Shown: positions 8,950 through 17,746, counted from the first letter of the stretch. The stretch is DNA of 64,000 nt from Leifsonia sp. PS1209 (GCF_012317045.1 NZ_CP051154.1:806001-870000); one strand, 5' to 3'. Numbers and translations: made by a program. Notes: generated by a model not told the origin, from the sequence alone.

Positions 8950-9486
8950 TCAGCGCCCGAAGCGCGGCAGCCGCTCGAACCAGTACAGCAGGCCGGGCGA
9001 TGCGCGGCGCAACTCCGCCAGCGTCATCGAGTCCTCGCGCCGGGTGACGGGCACGTCGAGCTCCTCCGCCACGCGCTCCATGTCTTCGAGCGCCCAGAAC
9101 TGCCCGCGCATCCTGATCAGCAATTTGCCGTCCGTGCCGGTGACGAACAGCTGCGGCTGCGTGTCGAGCGTGCTGCCCTCGTACAGGTTGACCATGATGA
9201 CGGAGCCGACGCTGCCGGGACGCACATCCACTGTCCTGCCGAAGAAGCCGCGCTCCCGCACGAAATCGTGGCCGACCTGGATGGTCGTGCTGAAGAACGC
9301 GAGCACGGCGACCGTCGTCGCGCCGATCACCACGATGTGGATGCCGAGCACGAGCGGCCAGACGCCGTCGGGGATGGTCAGCCAGTAGAGGACGGCGAAA
9401 ACCGGGGTGGTCAGAGCCAGGATGGCGATGATTCCGCGTGCGAAAAGGTGGGCGTGCGGACGCAGCACAACTGCCTCCTGCGTCAC
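8950..9486 (-). CDS. Two-TM membrane protein of unknown function
   Basis: The frame is open further upstream, but a GTG at 9486 is preceded by AGGAG with a 6-nt spacer, which decides the start (178 residues). Two hydrophobic segments (about residues 15-37 and 42-65) form a hairpin anchor. The soluble remainder of beta-rich sequence (VGHDFVRERGFFGRTVDVRPGSV...) is compatible with a bacterial PH-like domain, but I do not recognise a family securely. Function unknown. Confidence 0.65.
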   Translation of the reverse strand: MTQEAVVLRPHAHLFARGIIAILALTTPVFAVLYWLTIPDGVWPLVLGIHIVVIGATTVAVLAFFSTTIQVGHDFVRERGFFGRTVDVRPGSVGSVIMVNLYEGSTLDTQPQLFVTGTDGKLLIRMRGQFWALEDMERVAEELDVPVTRREDSMTLAELRRASPGLLYWFERLPRFGR

Positions 9487-9642
9487 GCCCGTCTCCTGTC
9501 TCAGCTCACGCCGACCCTCCATCCTTCGAGGATCGCCTACCCGGAGGCGTCCCGGTAGCGGCATTTTGGGGGACACGAGCGTCCGGTTTTCGGGGTATGG
9601 CGCCCATCCGGAGCTGTCCGGGTCGCACGCGGGGGCGTTTGC

Positions 9643-9648
9643 TACACT
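9643..9648 (+). promoter_or_regulatory. -10 box upstream of a leader ORF and the FBP gene
   Basis: TACACT lies 6 nt before a GTG codon at 9655, the same geometry as other leaderless starts in this window. The -35 region is not obvious. Confidence 0.4.
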
Positions 9649-9654
9649 GCCCGT

Positions 9655-9732
9655 GTGTCCACCTCGCTCATCCCCGTGCTGCCCTCCGGGCGTCAGGAGG
9701 TCGTCGGCGTTCTGAACGCCGGCGTGAGATAG
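9655..9732 (+). CDS. Possible 25-residue leaderless leader peptide
   Basis: A GTG-started frame exactly at the predicted transcription start, beginning VSTSLIPVLPSGRQE and ending NAGVR before TAG. No family is recognised. It is followed by a 7-bp hairpin and, 171 bp downstream, by the FBP gene. Its position suggests a regulatory leader; nothing shows it is translated. Confidence 0.3.
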   Translation: MSTSLIPVLPSGRQEVVGVLNAGVR

Positions 9733-9759
9733 CGTCGCCGTCCCCTGCCTTTCACCTCG

Positions 9760-9779
9760 CGCATCCAGCGAGGGATGCG
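9760..9779 (+). promoter_or_regulatory. Hairpin in the FBP 5' leader
   Basis: CGCATCC (9760-9766) pairs with GGATGCG (9773-9779) around a 6-nt loop. It lies between the leader ORF and the FBP gene, where an attenuation hairpin would sit. The rest of the 9487-9903 gap holds nothing else recognisable. Confidence 0.35.
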
Positions 9780-9903
9780 GGGCTCGATCGTGCGCGCCCG
9801 TCGCGGCGCCGGTCGTCCCGTGCAGACATCGACGCGCATCCGGGCTTGCCGGCCTGTGCGACCTCAGCGGCCATCGCCGCCATTTCCGATTGGTGACACT
9901 TCC

Positions 9904-10416
9904 ATGCTTCCCCTGACCGAGCAACAGCTCCGTTCGTCCTTCGTCAACGCCTCCCGCAAAGAGGTCAGCGACCTGACCCTGCCCGCCGACTTCCAGACCA
10001 TCGACTGGAACACGCTCGACTATCTCGGCTGGCGCGACCGCAAACAGCCGAAGCGCGCGTACACGGTCGTCATCCTCGACGACGCCCCCGTCGGCCTGCT
10101 CCTCCGCCAGTCGGAGGCGTCAGCGCTCAGCCGCCCCCAGTGTTCCTGGTGCCAGGACGTCAACCTGACCAACGACGTGTCGTTCTTCAGCGCCAAGCGC
10201 GCAGGCCAGGCCGGCAAGAACGGCGACACGGTCGGAACGCTCGTCTGCACCGACTTCGGCTGCTCGGCCAACGTCCGCAAGCGCCCGCCCCTCGCATACG
10301 TCGGCTTCGACGTGGAGGCGGCCAGGCAGGAACGCATGGCGAGCCTGCGCGAGCGCGCGGCCAGCTTTGCGGTGTCGGTGCTGCACGGGACCGGCAGCGG
10401 GGGCGGCGGGCGGTGA
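9904..10416 (+). CDS. FBP domain-containing (EF-G-binding/FusB-type) protein
   Basis: A 170-residue protein with the C-terminal treble-clef zinc finger of FBP-domain proteins: CSWCQDVN (Cys pair) and CTDFGCSANVRKRPP (second pair). In FusB/FusC this finger binds elongation factor G and frees it from fusidic-acid-stalled ribosomes; actinobacterial homologues are common and their roles mostly untested. The start ATG at 9904 has no clear Shine-Dalgarno. The N-terminal half (residues 1-75) is shorter than in staphylococcal FusB. Upstream lies a possible leader peptide and hairpin, reminiscent of the leader-controlled fusB arrangement. Confidence 0.8.
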   Translation: MLPLTEQQLRSSFVNASRKEVSDLTLPADFQTIDWNTLDYLGWRDRKQPKRAYTVVILDDAPVGLLLRQSEASALSRPQCSWCQDVNLTNDVSFFSAKRAGQAGKNGDTVGTLVCTDFGCSANVRKRPPLAYVGFDVEAARQERMASLRERAASFAVSVLHGTGSGGGGR

Positions 10417-10438
10417 GGTGACGGGTGGGCGGTGACGG

Positions 10439-10466
10439 GCAGGCGGGTTATGACCAGCCCGCCTGC
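10439..10466. terminator. Bidirectional terminator hairpin
   Basis: 9-bp perfect stem (10439-10447 with 10458-10466), 10-nt loop, between the convergent FBP and DUF1254 genes. Confidence 0.65.
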
Positions 10467-11837
10467 TCATCCCCGCCGCAGCACTTCCGGCGGCAGCCAT
10501 GTCCCGTCCAGGATCGGCTCTTTCGGCCAGTATGCGCGGATGTACAGGGAGAACGGAGCTTCCGGGGCGGGAAGCCAGTTCGACTCCGGCGCGTCCGCGG
10601 GCGGCCGGTGTCCGACGTACAGCGTGAGGCTGCCGTCGTCGCCGTAGTGCAGGCCGGGGTTCTTGGTGCCGAGAGAGTATCGGCCCTGCTCGTTCTCGTA
10701 GTAGAAGTGGTGCTCGTTGTAGAGGGTGAGCGACCAGAAGCCGTCGACAGGGGGAAGCTCGCCCGCCGCGAAGGTCACCTCGTAGTTGCCGTCGCTGCCG
10801 TTCAGCTGGCGGCCGCTCGAGTCGGTGTCGGTGAAGATGTACTTCGTCTCCTGCGGGGTGTTCTCGAACATGTTCGAGCGGGCGATCGCGGCCCGGGTGA
10901 CGTAGTCGGTGCCGAACGCCGAGTTGTTCTTCGCGGAATACCATCCGTTGCCAGCTTCCGGTCCGTTGTGCTCCCAGCGCAGAAGCGGGGTGATGATCTC
11001 GCGCTCCGCCTCGGCGGCCACGTCCAGCAGTGCTCGCTTCAGGTCGGGGTCGCTGTCGGCCGCATCCAGGATCGCGGTGAACTGCTGGTAGAGCGCCTCC
11101 TCGCCCGGCAGCGGAGGAACCATGCCGAGCACATCCCGCAGCTGGTCGAAGAAGCGGTCAGGCTCGACCCAGTGGATCTCATCTGCGCCGATCTCGGGCA
11201 TCGGGAAACTCGGGAGGTGCTCCCAGTCGTACGGATGCGCCGTGCCGTCGAACTCGTCGAGCGGGTAGATGTTGATCTGCGTGATCAGCTCGATCACGGC
11301 CGCGCGGTCTTCCGGGGTGTCCTCGATGAACACGCGCGGACAGAACGCGACCAGCGCGGTCGAGGACCGGAACACACCGGCGATCCCGTCGGGGAGGTCG
11401 CCGTCCCAGTCCGGGCCGACCAGTGCGTAGAAGCCGGCCTTCGTGCCGTACTGCTTCCCCAGCTGCGCGAAGGAGTCCGTGCGCTGGTCCCACGCGGCGG
11501 ACACCCAGAACCGGTCGCCGAAGTCCGGCAGCTGCACGATGACGGGCGTCACATCCAGGTCGCCGAAGCCGATCCCGTACAGCACATCCTGGTTGGTGCA
11601 GGCGATGAAGCGTTGCCCCGCTGGGATGTAGTCGGTGAGCATGCAGACCCGGTTCAGCGGAGCGTTCGGCAGCACCCCGCCACGCAGGCCAGGCTCGGGC
11701 ACGGACGTGATCGCAGCGCGCCGATTGATCATCGAGACCATCGGCCAGCCCCACACATACGCCATCCGGCCGACGGCGCGCACGTACGCCTCGGTCAACC
11801 TCGTGTTCGGTGTCGGTCCGGTGACGTTCTCGGTCAT
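10467..11837 (-). CDS. DUF1254/DUF1214 domain protein
   Basis: A 456-residue protein. The N-terminal DUF1254 region (about 15-150) includes AYVWGWPMVSMINRRA and DVLYGIGFGDLDVTPVIVQLPD; the C-terminal DUF1214 region includes YSAKNNSAFGTDYVTRA and the ending NWLPAPEAPFSLYIRAYWP. The family is widespread, often secreted, and without a settled biochemical role; this copy has no signal peptide. The ATG at 11837 is chosen because GGGAG lies 7 nt upstream; an ATG 30 bp earlier lacks a ribosome site. The AraC gene upstream on the same strand is the natural candidate regulator (gap 119 bp). Confidence 0.85.
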   Translation of the reverse strand: MTENVTGPTPNTRLTEAYVRAVGRMAYVWGWPMVSMINRRAAITSVPEPGLRGGVLPNAPLNRVCMLTDYIPAGQRFIACTNQDVLYGIGFGDLDVTPVIVQLPDFGDRFWVSAAWDQRTDSFAQLGKQYGTKAGFYALVGPDWDGDLPDGIAGVFRSSTALVAFCPRVFIEDTPEDRAAVIELITQINIYPLDEFDGTAHPYDWEHLPSFPMPEIGADEIHWVEPDRFFDQLRDVLGMVPPLPGEEALYQQFTAILDAADSDPDLKRALLDVAAEAEREIITPLLRWEHNGPEAGNGWYSAKNNSAFGTDYVTRAAIARSNMFENTPQETKYIFTDTDSSGRQLNGSDGNYEVTFAAGELPPVDGFWSLTLYNEHHFYYENEQGRYSLGTKNPGLHYGDDGSLTLYVGHRPPADAPESNWLPAPEAPFSLYIRAYWPKEPILDGTWLPPEVLRRG

Positions 11838-11956
11838 GTTCCGCTCCCTGCTCGTGGTGCGGCCCATCGAACCATTGACGCCGAGGAGCTGTCTAGCCCC
11901 GTTCTGCGACGTGGATGCTCAGCGTTCGACCGTCATCCGCCTCCCGACGGCGGGCG

Positions 11957-12949
11957 TCACTGCCCGGTCGAACGCAGGGTGTCGGACGGCCGTTCGGAGA
12001 ACGCGGCGGCGTATGCGGCGGCGAAGCGTCCCAGGTGGACGAAGCCCCAGCGTGTGGCTACCTCCGTCACGCTGACCGTGCCGGGCGGGGCCGCCATCAG
12101 TTCCTCGCGCACCTTCTCCAGCCGGAGGCGGCGGAGGTAGGCCATCGGCGTGGTGTCGAGCGAGCGGCGGAAGCCCTCGTGCATGCTGCGCACGCTGAGT
12201 GAGACGGCCGACGCCAGTTCCGACACCGTCCAGGGATGCGCGGGGCTGCTGCGCAGGAGCTCGACGGCCCGAGACACCGGCCGGGCGCCGGGGTCTGGGG
12301 CGGATCCCGTCAGCTGGGCCGAATGGCTGTGCGGCTGGGCGAAGAGCAGGTTGTTCATCAGGAGCTGTTCGAGGCGCTGGAGCGTGAGCGGATGGGAGAG
12401 GGGTCCTCCTGGCTGCTCGGAGACGGCGTCGATGAGGCGGAGGGTCTGGAGCATCGCGCGGCCGCCCGGGGCCATCAGGTCCAGCTCGCCCGTGAATTCG
12501 AGCGGTCGCGTCAGACGCTGGTCGAGCATGCTCTCGAGTTCGAGCTGGAGGTGTTCCCTGGGGATCATCACGGAGACCTGCGCGAAGCCGGCGTCGCAGT
12601 CGAGGTCGACGGGCCTCCCCGGCATGAACACTCCCGCGGTGCGCTGCGTTCCGTAGATCGGCGATCCGAACGCCGCGCGCATCGTCGCGCGCCCCGCCGT
12701 CGGGATGTCGACGTGGAAGTTCATGGCCTCTGCCGTCTCGATGCGCACAGCGTCCTCGAACTGCATGTACCCGACGGTGACCCGGCCGACGGTGAGGGCG
12801 TTCAGGTCCAGCGCGACGCTCTTCGATGCCCGCGCCGTCGGGAAGTCGACCGGCAGGAAGACCTCGGTGAGTGCTTCGCGCGCCTGGTCGATCCCGCGGC
12901 ACGACACGATGCGTCGGCTGCGGAACATCTCGGCCGAGTTCGCTTGCAT
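11957..12949 (-). CDS. AraC family regulator with AraC-binding-like N-terminal domain
   Basis: A 330-residue protein. Residues 1-190 form a ligand-type domain (the AraC_binding_2 pattern with GYMQFEDAVRIETAEAMNFH). The C-terminal double HTH covers about 225-325, with WTVSELASAVSLSVRSMHEGFRR and VTEVATRWGFVHLGRFAAAY. The frame stays open upstream to 13216, but the ATG at 12949 (MQANSAEMF) fits the family start. Same orientation as the DUF1254 gene, which it probably regulates. Confidence 0.8.
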   Translation of the reverse strand: MQANSAEMFRSRRIVSCRGIDQAREALTEVFLPVDFPTARASKSVALDLNALTVGRVTVGYMQFEDAVRIETAEAMNFHVDIPTAGRATMRAAFGSPIYGTQRTAGVFMPGRPVDLDCDAGFAQVSVMIPREHLQLELESMLDQRLTRPLEFTGELDLMAPGGRAMLQTLRLIDAVSEQPGGPLSHPLTLQRLEQLLMNNLLFAQPHSHSAQLTGSAPDPGARPVSRAVELLRSSPAHPWTVSELASAVSLSVRSMHEGFRRSLDTTPMAYLRRLRLEKVREELMAAPPGTVSVTEVATRWGFVHLGRFAAAYAAAFSERPSDTLRSTGQ

Positions 12950-13088
12950 CCCGTGATTGTAAGCACGGCCGTCGACGGGCTCATGACGAGCCGCACAAAA
13001 CGGACACAGATCCGCGCTGGGCGGATATCGACCCGCTCGAACCGCCGCATACCGTGAATTCCGTCGCAGCTCCCCGGCTCGGCACCTG

Positions 13089-13127
13089 CACGGTGGCCTT
13101 CTCCTTCGGGTGGGGAAGGCCGCCGTG
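13089..13127. promoter_or_regulatory. Long hairpin upstream of the zinc-ribbon gene
   Basis: 16-nt arms (13089-13104 and 13112-13127) pair with two mismatches around a 7-nt loop. It lies in the 5' region of the small zinc-ribbon gene and ends 53 bp before a minicistron start. It could terminate upstream transcription or regulate the leader. Confidence 0.45.
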
Positions 13128-13180
13128 CCTCCTCCGCTGTGCTCCGCGTGCACTGCCGACGGAACACCCAGGAGACGGCA

Positions 13181-13201
13181 ATGGAACTTCGCGAACGATG
13201 A
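13181..13201 (+). CDS. Six-codon minicistron coupled to the zinc-ribbon gene
   Basis: A good AGGAGA sequence (13170-13175) precedes ATG 13181, which reads MELRER and stops at TGA 13199-13201. That stop overlaps the next ATG (13198) as ATGA, while the larger gene has no ribosome site of its own. The arrangement suggests translation starts on the minicistron and re-initiates. Confidence 0.4.
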   Translation: MELRER

Positions 13202-13530
13202 ACGAGTCGAACGCACGGACGAGACCCCGGTGGTGCTCGCGCTGCGGAGCCCGCGCCCGGGTCATCCAGAACCCGTACTACGGGGTCGGCCTCGCCGTCC
13301 ACCGCTACTTGACCGGATGCACGCGCTGCGGTTTCGTCGAGTTCCTCCCGACCGCGCATGCGCCGCGCCCCGAGAGCCAGCCGATCGTGTCGGCCGCGGA
13401 CACCCCGCGCGGGGCGCGGCTGCGCGGGGCCGTCCGGGGGTGGGTCGCGAAGAGCCGGTTCTCGCTGTTCCTCGTCGGTGCCCTCCTCGCGGTCACCACG
13501 GGTGTTGCGGCACTCGCCGTCACGCGATAG
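13198..13530 (+). CDS. Small zinc-ribbon membrane protein
   Basis: A 110-residue protein. A CxxC pair (RWCSRCGAR, residues 12-15) and a second pair (TGCTRCGFVE, near residue 41) form a zinc-ribbon-like head. A single hydrophobic helix near residues 88-108 ends at the C-terminus (LFLVGALLAVTTGVAALAV), giving a tail-anchored topology. I do not recognise a named family. The start at 13198 is supported by the coupled minicistron rather than a direct Shine-Dalgarno. Confidence 0.55.
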   Translation: MNESNARTRPRWCSRCGARARVIQNPYYGVGLAVHRYLTGCTRCGFVEFLPTAHAPRPESQPIVSAADTPRGARLRGAVRGWVAKSRFSLFLVGALLAVTTGVAALAVTR

Positions 13531-13715
13531 AGCCTGCTCTGTGAGTGCGCTCACTCAATTTGCGATCTGATTCCTCGCCTGTCGGCTGCTGAATTAATGG
13601 CGGCTCTTCTGTGTCGGAAAATGGTAAATAATCAGCTGTTTTACTGGAAGTCCAGACAGCATTGTCTACCGCATCTGGGCGGGGTTTGAGTGGTATTCGC
13701 GCTGAAAACAAACAT

Positions 13716-13743
13716 TTGACAGCGCCTGATAGTGCGCTAACAT
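13716..13743 (+). promoter_or_regulatory. Strong sigma-A-type promoter with operator-like repeat, head of catabolic operon
   Basis: -35 TTGACA (13716-13721), 16-bp spacer, -10 TAACAT (13738-13743). Inside the spacer the arms AGCGC (13721-13725) and GCGCT (13734-13738) form an inverted repeat, a reasonable binding site for one of the two LacI regulators of the cluster. A GAAGGAG ribosome site follows at 13766-13772. A second repeat, GTGAG-N4-CTCAC, lies near 13541-13554. Confidence 0.75.
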
Positions 13744-13778
13744 GACCACACGCACCCCAAACAACGAAGGAGTTGGAC

Positions 13779-14864
13779 GTGACTGAGCCGTACACAGTCG
13801 TAGCGCTCTCGCCGCTGCAGATCCCGATCGTCGAGCCGGAAGACGCGCTGAAGAACACCAAGCGCATCATCGGCTTCATGAAGACCGCGGTCGGCGTGGC
13901 AGCGACAGAGGGCCACCCGGTGAAGCTGGTCGTCATCCCCGAGATGGCGATCCAGGGAATGCACATGGCATTCACCGCAGGCAACCGCGAGGCGGAGAAG
14001 AAGTTCGCCCGCACCATCCCCGGTCCGGAGACCGACGAGCTGGGCAAGGCCGCTCGTGAGCTGAACACCTACATCGCCGGCGAGCTGTACCTGGTCGCCG
14101 ACGACGACTTCCCTGACCGCTACTTCAACTGCGCGTTCATGATCGACCCGAACGGCGATGTGATCTACCGCCGTGCCAAGGCGACCAGCGACGGCTTCGA
14201 GGGCGGGACCCTCGGCACCACCAACCCGCACGACCTGTGGGACGAGTGGATCCAGAAGAAGGGCGACGGCAATGTGATGGACGCCATCTACCCGGTCGCC
14301 AAGACGCCGGACATCGGCAACATCGGCTACGTGATCTGCCACGAGGGCGCATACCCCGAGATCGCCCGCGGCCTCGCGATGAACGGCGCGGAGGTCATCA
14401 TCCGCGCGACGCTCATCGAGCCGCAGACCTCGCAGGGGATGTGGGAGGTGCAGAACAAGGCGCACGCGCTGTTCAACAACGCGATCGTCGTCGCACCGAA
14501 CCTCGGCCCGGAGCTCGGCCCGGACGGCGTCATCAACGACCTCTTCGGCGGCCGCTCGATGATCGTCAACCAGCGAGGCAAGATCATCACCGAGACGCCA
14601 GGCGTCACGGCGGGCGACACCTTCGTCAGTACGACGATCGACATCGACGCCCTGCGTCGCGACCGTCAGGCGAACGGCGTGTTCAACGGTTTCAAGGATC
14701 TGCGCACCGAGCAGTACGCCGCGATCTACGAGAAGCCGATCTACCCGAAGAACCAGTACCTCGACGCCCCTCCCGGCGAAGGATGGCTGGCCCGCGAGCG
14801 CGAGACCCGCGCCCGCAACATCAAGCTGCTCGAAGAGCGAGGCGTCTTCACCCCTCTCGACTGA
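13779..14864 (+). CDS. Nitrilase-superfamily amidohydrolase, formamidase/aliphatic-amidase-like
   Basis: A 361-residue carbon-nitrogen hydrolase. The catalytic triad is complete: Glu55 (VVIPEMAI), Lys134 (YRRAKATS) and Cys187 (YVICHEGAYPE). The spacing and the YPEIARGLAMNGAEVIIR phrase resemble formamidases and aliphatic amidases more than true nitrilases. It should hydrolyse a short amide to acid plus ammonia. The start is GTG 13779, 6 nt after GAAGGAG; an upstream TTG lies inside that spacing. It is the first gene of a transporter-oxidoreductase operon, so its substrate is probably imported or produced by that pathway; this is inference. Confidence 0.85.
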   Translation: MTEPYTVVALSPLQIPIVEPEDALKNTKRIIGFMKTAVGVAATEGHPVKLVVIPEMAIQGMHMAFTAGNREAEKKFARTIPGPETDELGKAARELNTYIAGELYLVADDDFPDRYFNCAFMIDPNGDVIYRRAKATSDGFEGGTLGTTNPHDLWDEWIQKKGDGNVMDAIYPVAKTPDIGNIGYVICHEGAYPEIARGLAMNGAEVIIRATLIEPQTSQGMWEVQNKAHALFNNAIVVAPNLGPELGPDGVINDLFGGRSMIVNQRGKIITETPGVTAGDTFVSTTIDIDALRRDRQANGVFNGFKDLRTEQYAAIYEKPIYPKNQYLDAPPGEGWLARERETRARNIKLLEERGVFTPLD

Positions 14865-14872
14865 GCCAGAAC

Positions 14873-14932
14873 GTGCGAGCGGCGGCCCCTCCGACCGTCG
14901 GTCCCCTCGGGACGATGCGCCGCCGCTCGCAC
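14873..14932 (+). terminator. Intercistronic hairpin before the binding-protein gene
   Basis: Perfect 14-bp stem (14873-14886 with 14919-14932) enclosing a smaller internal repeat, no T tract. Hairpins at this place often act as partial terminators or protect the abundant binding-protein mRNA; which applies is unknown. Confidence 0.55.
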
Positions 14933-14978
14933 TCCCCAGCTGTACCTAGCACCGATCACCTCACAAGGAAGTGGAACC

Positions 14979-16082
14979 ATGATCAGTCCCAGCAGCACCA
15001 CGAGAAACACCCGCAGCCGTACCCGAACCATCCTCACCGTCGCCGGCGTCGTCGCGGCCACCGCTCTCGTCTTGAGTGGATGCGCGCGAGGCGGAACAGA
15101 CGGAGCAGCAGCCAGCGACGCGGACAAGAAGACCGGCAAGGGCCTGGTCATCGGCTGGAGCCAGCGCGGCATCAGCGGCAGCGACTGGTGGAAGACCCTC
15201 GTCGAGGGCGGCCAGGCCGAAGCCAAGAAGCTGGGGGCGACCATCGAGCTCCTCGACGCGAACGGCGACACCGTCCGCCAGAACGCCGACGTGCAGACCC
15301 TGATCACCAAGAACGTCGACGTGGTGATCATGAACCCCAACGACCCGATCGGCGTCGGAGCCTCTGTCGCAGCGCTCCAGAACGCCAAGGTGCCGCTGGT
15401 CACCGTCAACTCGAACCTCGACCCGTCGCTGGTCAAGGACATGTACTGCTACGTCGCGGAAGACCAGGGATACACCGGCTCGCTCGCCGGCGAGGTCGCG
15501 GCGAAGAAGGCCGTCGAGAAGTTCGGCACGACGGGCGAGATCAAGGTCGTCGGCATCGGCGGCTTCCCGGGCGATGTGCTCAGCGACCTGCGGTTCAACG
15601 GATTCATGAAGGGCTACGAGAAGGTCATGAAGGCCTACCCGGGCATCACGACCAAGAAGCTCGAGACGAAGTACGGCGAGTGGAAGCCGGACAAGGCCCT
15701 CGCGCCCATCCGGGACGTCGCGACGGCGAATCCCGACCTCAAGATCGTCTACAGCATGAGCGACGTGATGGAGGGCGGCATCGAGCAGGGTCTCCAGCAG
15801 GCCGGGATCTGGGGCGACGGCGTGATCGTCGCCGGATACGACGGCGGCATGAACGTCGTGAAGGAGATGGTCGACAACCCGACGGGGCCTCTGCAGGCCA
15901 CCGCATCCAACCAGCCGTGGGACCAGGGCGTCGCCGCGGTGAAGATGGCCGTCGCCGCATACAACAACGACAAGACGGCGTGCCCGAAGAAGGAGGTCTT
16001 CATCAAGACCACCGTCGTCACGCCCGAGAACGCCAAGGACTACTACAAGCCGCAAGACACGTACGTGCGGGCGAACGACTAG
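14979..16082 (+). CDS. Sugar ABC transporter substrate-binding lipoprotein (ribose/LacI-fold type)
   Basis: A 367-residue periplasmic-binding-protein-type-1 lipoprotein. The N-terminus is basic, then hydrophobic, ending in the lipobox VLSGC (Cys35). The mature part has the typical alternating pattern (GLVIGWSQRGISGSDWWKTL, NVDVVIMNPNDPIGV, AGYDGGMNVVKEM). It captures the substrate outside the membrane for the ATPase and permease encoded downstream. Family members bind pentoses, hexoses, polyols or inositols; the ligand is not evident. Good ribosome site (AAGGAAG) upstream. Confidence 0.9.
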   Translation: MISPSSTTRNTRSRTRTILTVAGVVAATALVLSGCARGGTDGAAASDADKKTGKGLVIGWSQRGISGSDWWKTLVEGGQAEAKKLGATIELLDANGDTVRQNADVQTLITKNVDVVIMNPNDPIGVGASVAALQNAKVPLVTVNSNLDPSLVKDMYCYVAEDQGYTGSLAGEVAAKKAVEKFGTTGEIKVVGIGGFPGDVLSDLRFNGFMKGYEKVMKAYPGITTKKLETKYGEWKPDKALAPIRDVATANPDLKIVYSMSDVMEGGIEQGLQQAGIWGDGVIVAGYDGGMNVVKEMVDNPTGPLQATASNQPWDQGVAAVKMAVAAYNNDKTACPKKEVFIKTTVVTPENAKDYYKPQDTYVRAND

Positions 16083-16184
16083 TCGCCTGGCGGGTACGAC
16101 CAGGAGTCGCTGCGCCCGATGTCATCGGTTCGGGCGCAGCGACCGCTGGGAAACAGACAAGTCACGAAGAAGTGCGGAGAACTT

Positions 16185-17693
16185 ATGGACGAGCTGCAGC
16201 TCGAAGGCATCACCAAGGGCTACCTCGGTGTGCAGGCGCTCAAGGGGGTGAGCTTTTCGGTCAGGCGGGGGAGCATCCACGCCCTCGCCGGACAGAACGG
16301 TGCGGGGAAGTCGACGCTGGTCAAGATCCTCTCGGGGGCGGAGATTCCGGACGGCGGAACCATCAGGCTCGGCGGGGAGGTCGTGAAGTTCCGCGAGCCG
16401 ACGGATGCGCAGGCGGCCGGGATCCACACCATCTACCAGGAGCTGAGCCTGGTGCCGTCGCTCTCGGTCGCCGAGAACATCTTCCTCGGCACGCTTCCCA
16501 ATAAGGGGAGCGTCGTGAACTGGGCGCAGATGCAGGCCAAGTCCCGCGAGGCCCTGGCCCGCGTCGGCTTCGACCTCGACGTGACGCAGCCGGTCTCGAG
16601 CTTCTCCGTGGCGGAGCAGCAGGCCGTCGAGCTGGCCAAGGCGCTGCACAAGGATGCGCGCGTGCTGCTGCTCGACGAGCCGACGTCCACTCTTCCCCTG
16701 CCCGACGTCGAGCGCCTGTTCACGGTGCTGCGCAAGCTCGCGGCCGAGGGCGTCACGCTCCTCTACATCTCGCACCGCATGGATGAGTTGTACAGCCTCT
16801 GCGACGCGGTGACCGTGCTGCGCGACGGCGTGACCGCGGCCGACCTGGCCACGGCGGACACCAAACCGGCCGACGTCGTGACGGCGATGGTCGGCAAGAG
16901 CCTGGAGGGCTCCATCGCCGACGCCGCCCTCCGCGGCGAACGCGGCCCGCGCCTCGGCGCCGGCCGCACGGACAGCATCCTGATGTCCGCCCGCGGGCTG
17001 GGGGAGGACGACCGGGTGTCCGGCATCGACTTCGACCTGTACCGGGGTGAGGTGCTCGGCATCTCCGGGCTGATCGGGTCCGGCCAGTCGGAGCTCGCCA
17101 GCCTGCTCGCCGGCGCCCGCAAGAGCACGGACGGGCACCTCACGATCGACGGCAAGCAGGTCACGTTCGCCTCGCCCCGCGACGCCATCCGGCTCGGCAT
17201 CGGACTGCTCCCGCAGGACCGCAAGGCGCAGGGGTTCATCCCGGACATGGGGGTCGCGGGCAACATCACGCTGGCGAGCATGCCGATGTTCAGCAGGCTC
17301 TCCGTGATCGACGGCAAGCGCGAGAAGCGAACGGCGCAGGACATGGTGGCGAAGCTCGGGATGAAGGTCTCCAGCGTCAACCAGCCGATGAAGACCCTGA
17401 GCGGCGGGACGCAGCAGAAGGGCATCCTGGCCCGCTGGCTGGTGCGATCGTCCCGCCTGCTCATCTGCGACGAGCCGACACGAGGCGTGGATGTCGGCGC
17501 CAAGGAGGACATGTACGAGCTGATCCGCGACTTCGCCCGCTCGGGCGGAACCGTGATCATCGCGAGCTCGGAGATCTCCGAGGCGATGATGTGCGACCGC
17601 GTGCTCGTGATGGCCAGAGGTCGCGTGGTCGCCGAACTCGACCACGACGAGATCGATCCCCAGGGTCAGACGATCCTCCAGCTCCTCGCCTGA
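16185..17693 (+). CDS. Sugar ABC transporter ATP-binding protein, duplicated domains (RbsA-like)
   Basis: A 502-residue protein with two ATPase domains. Domain 1 has Walker A GQNGAGKST (36-44), a signature region FSVAEQQAVELAKAL and Walker B LLLDEPTST. Domain 2 has the degenerate Walker A GLIGSGQSE, signature LSGGTQQKG and LLICDEPTRGVD. This layout and length match RbsA/MglA/XylG proteins. The frame extends 66 bp upstream, but ATG 16185 follows GGAG and begins the family motif MDELQLEGITKGY. It energises uptake through the permease at 17747. Confidence 0.92.
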   Translation: MDELQLEGITKGYLGVQALKGVSFSVRRGSIHALAGQNGAGKSTLVKILSGAEIPDGGTIRLGGEVVKFREPTDAQAAGIHTIYQELSLVPSLSVAENIFLGTLPNKGSVVNWAQMQAKSREALARVGFDLDVTQPVSSFSVAEQQAVELAKALHKDARVLLLDEPTSTLPLPDVERLFTVLRKLAAEGVTLLYISHRMDELYSLCDAVTVLRDGVTAADLATADTKPADVVTAMVGKSLEGSIADAALRGERGPRLGAGRTDSILMSARGLGEDDRVSGIDFDLYRGEVLGISGLIGSGQSELASLLAGARKSTDGHLTIDGKQVTFASPRDAIRLGIGLLPQDRKAQGFIPDMGVAGNITLASMPMFSRLSVIDGKREKRTAQDMVAKLGMKVSSVNQPMKTLSGGTQQKGILARWLVRSSRLLICDEPTRGVDVGAKEDMYELIRDFARSGGTVIIASSEISEAMMCDRVLVMARGRVVAELDHDEIDPQGQTILQLLA

Positions 17694-17746
17694 GCCCCCG
17701 GCTCGCCCCCTGAATCAACTGACTGAACCCAACGACGGGAAAGACA

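Noticed and set aside
16122..17645. Long minus-strand frame opposite the ABC ATPase
   Set aside because: Low-complexity His/Arg/Asp-rich product mirroring the ATPase codons; no domain.
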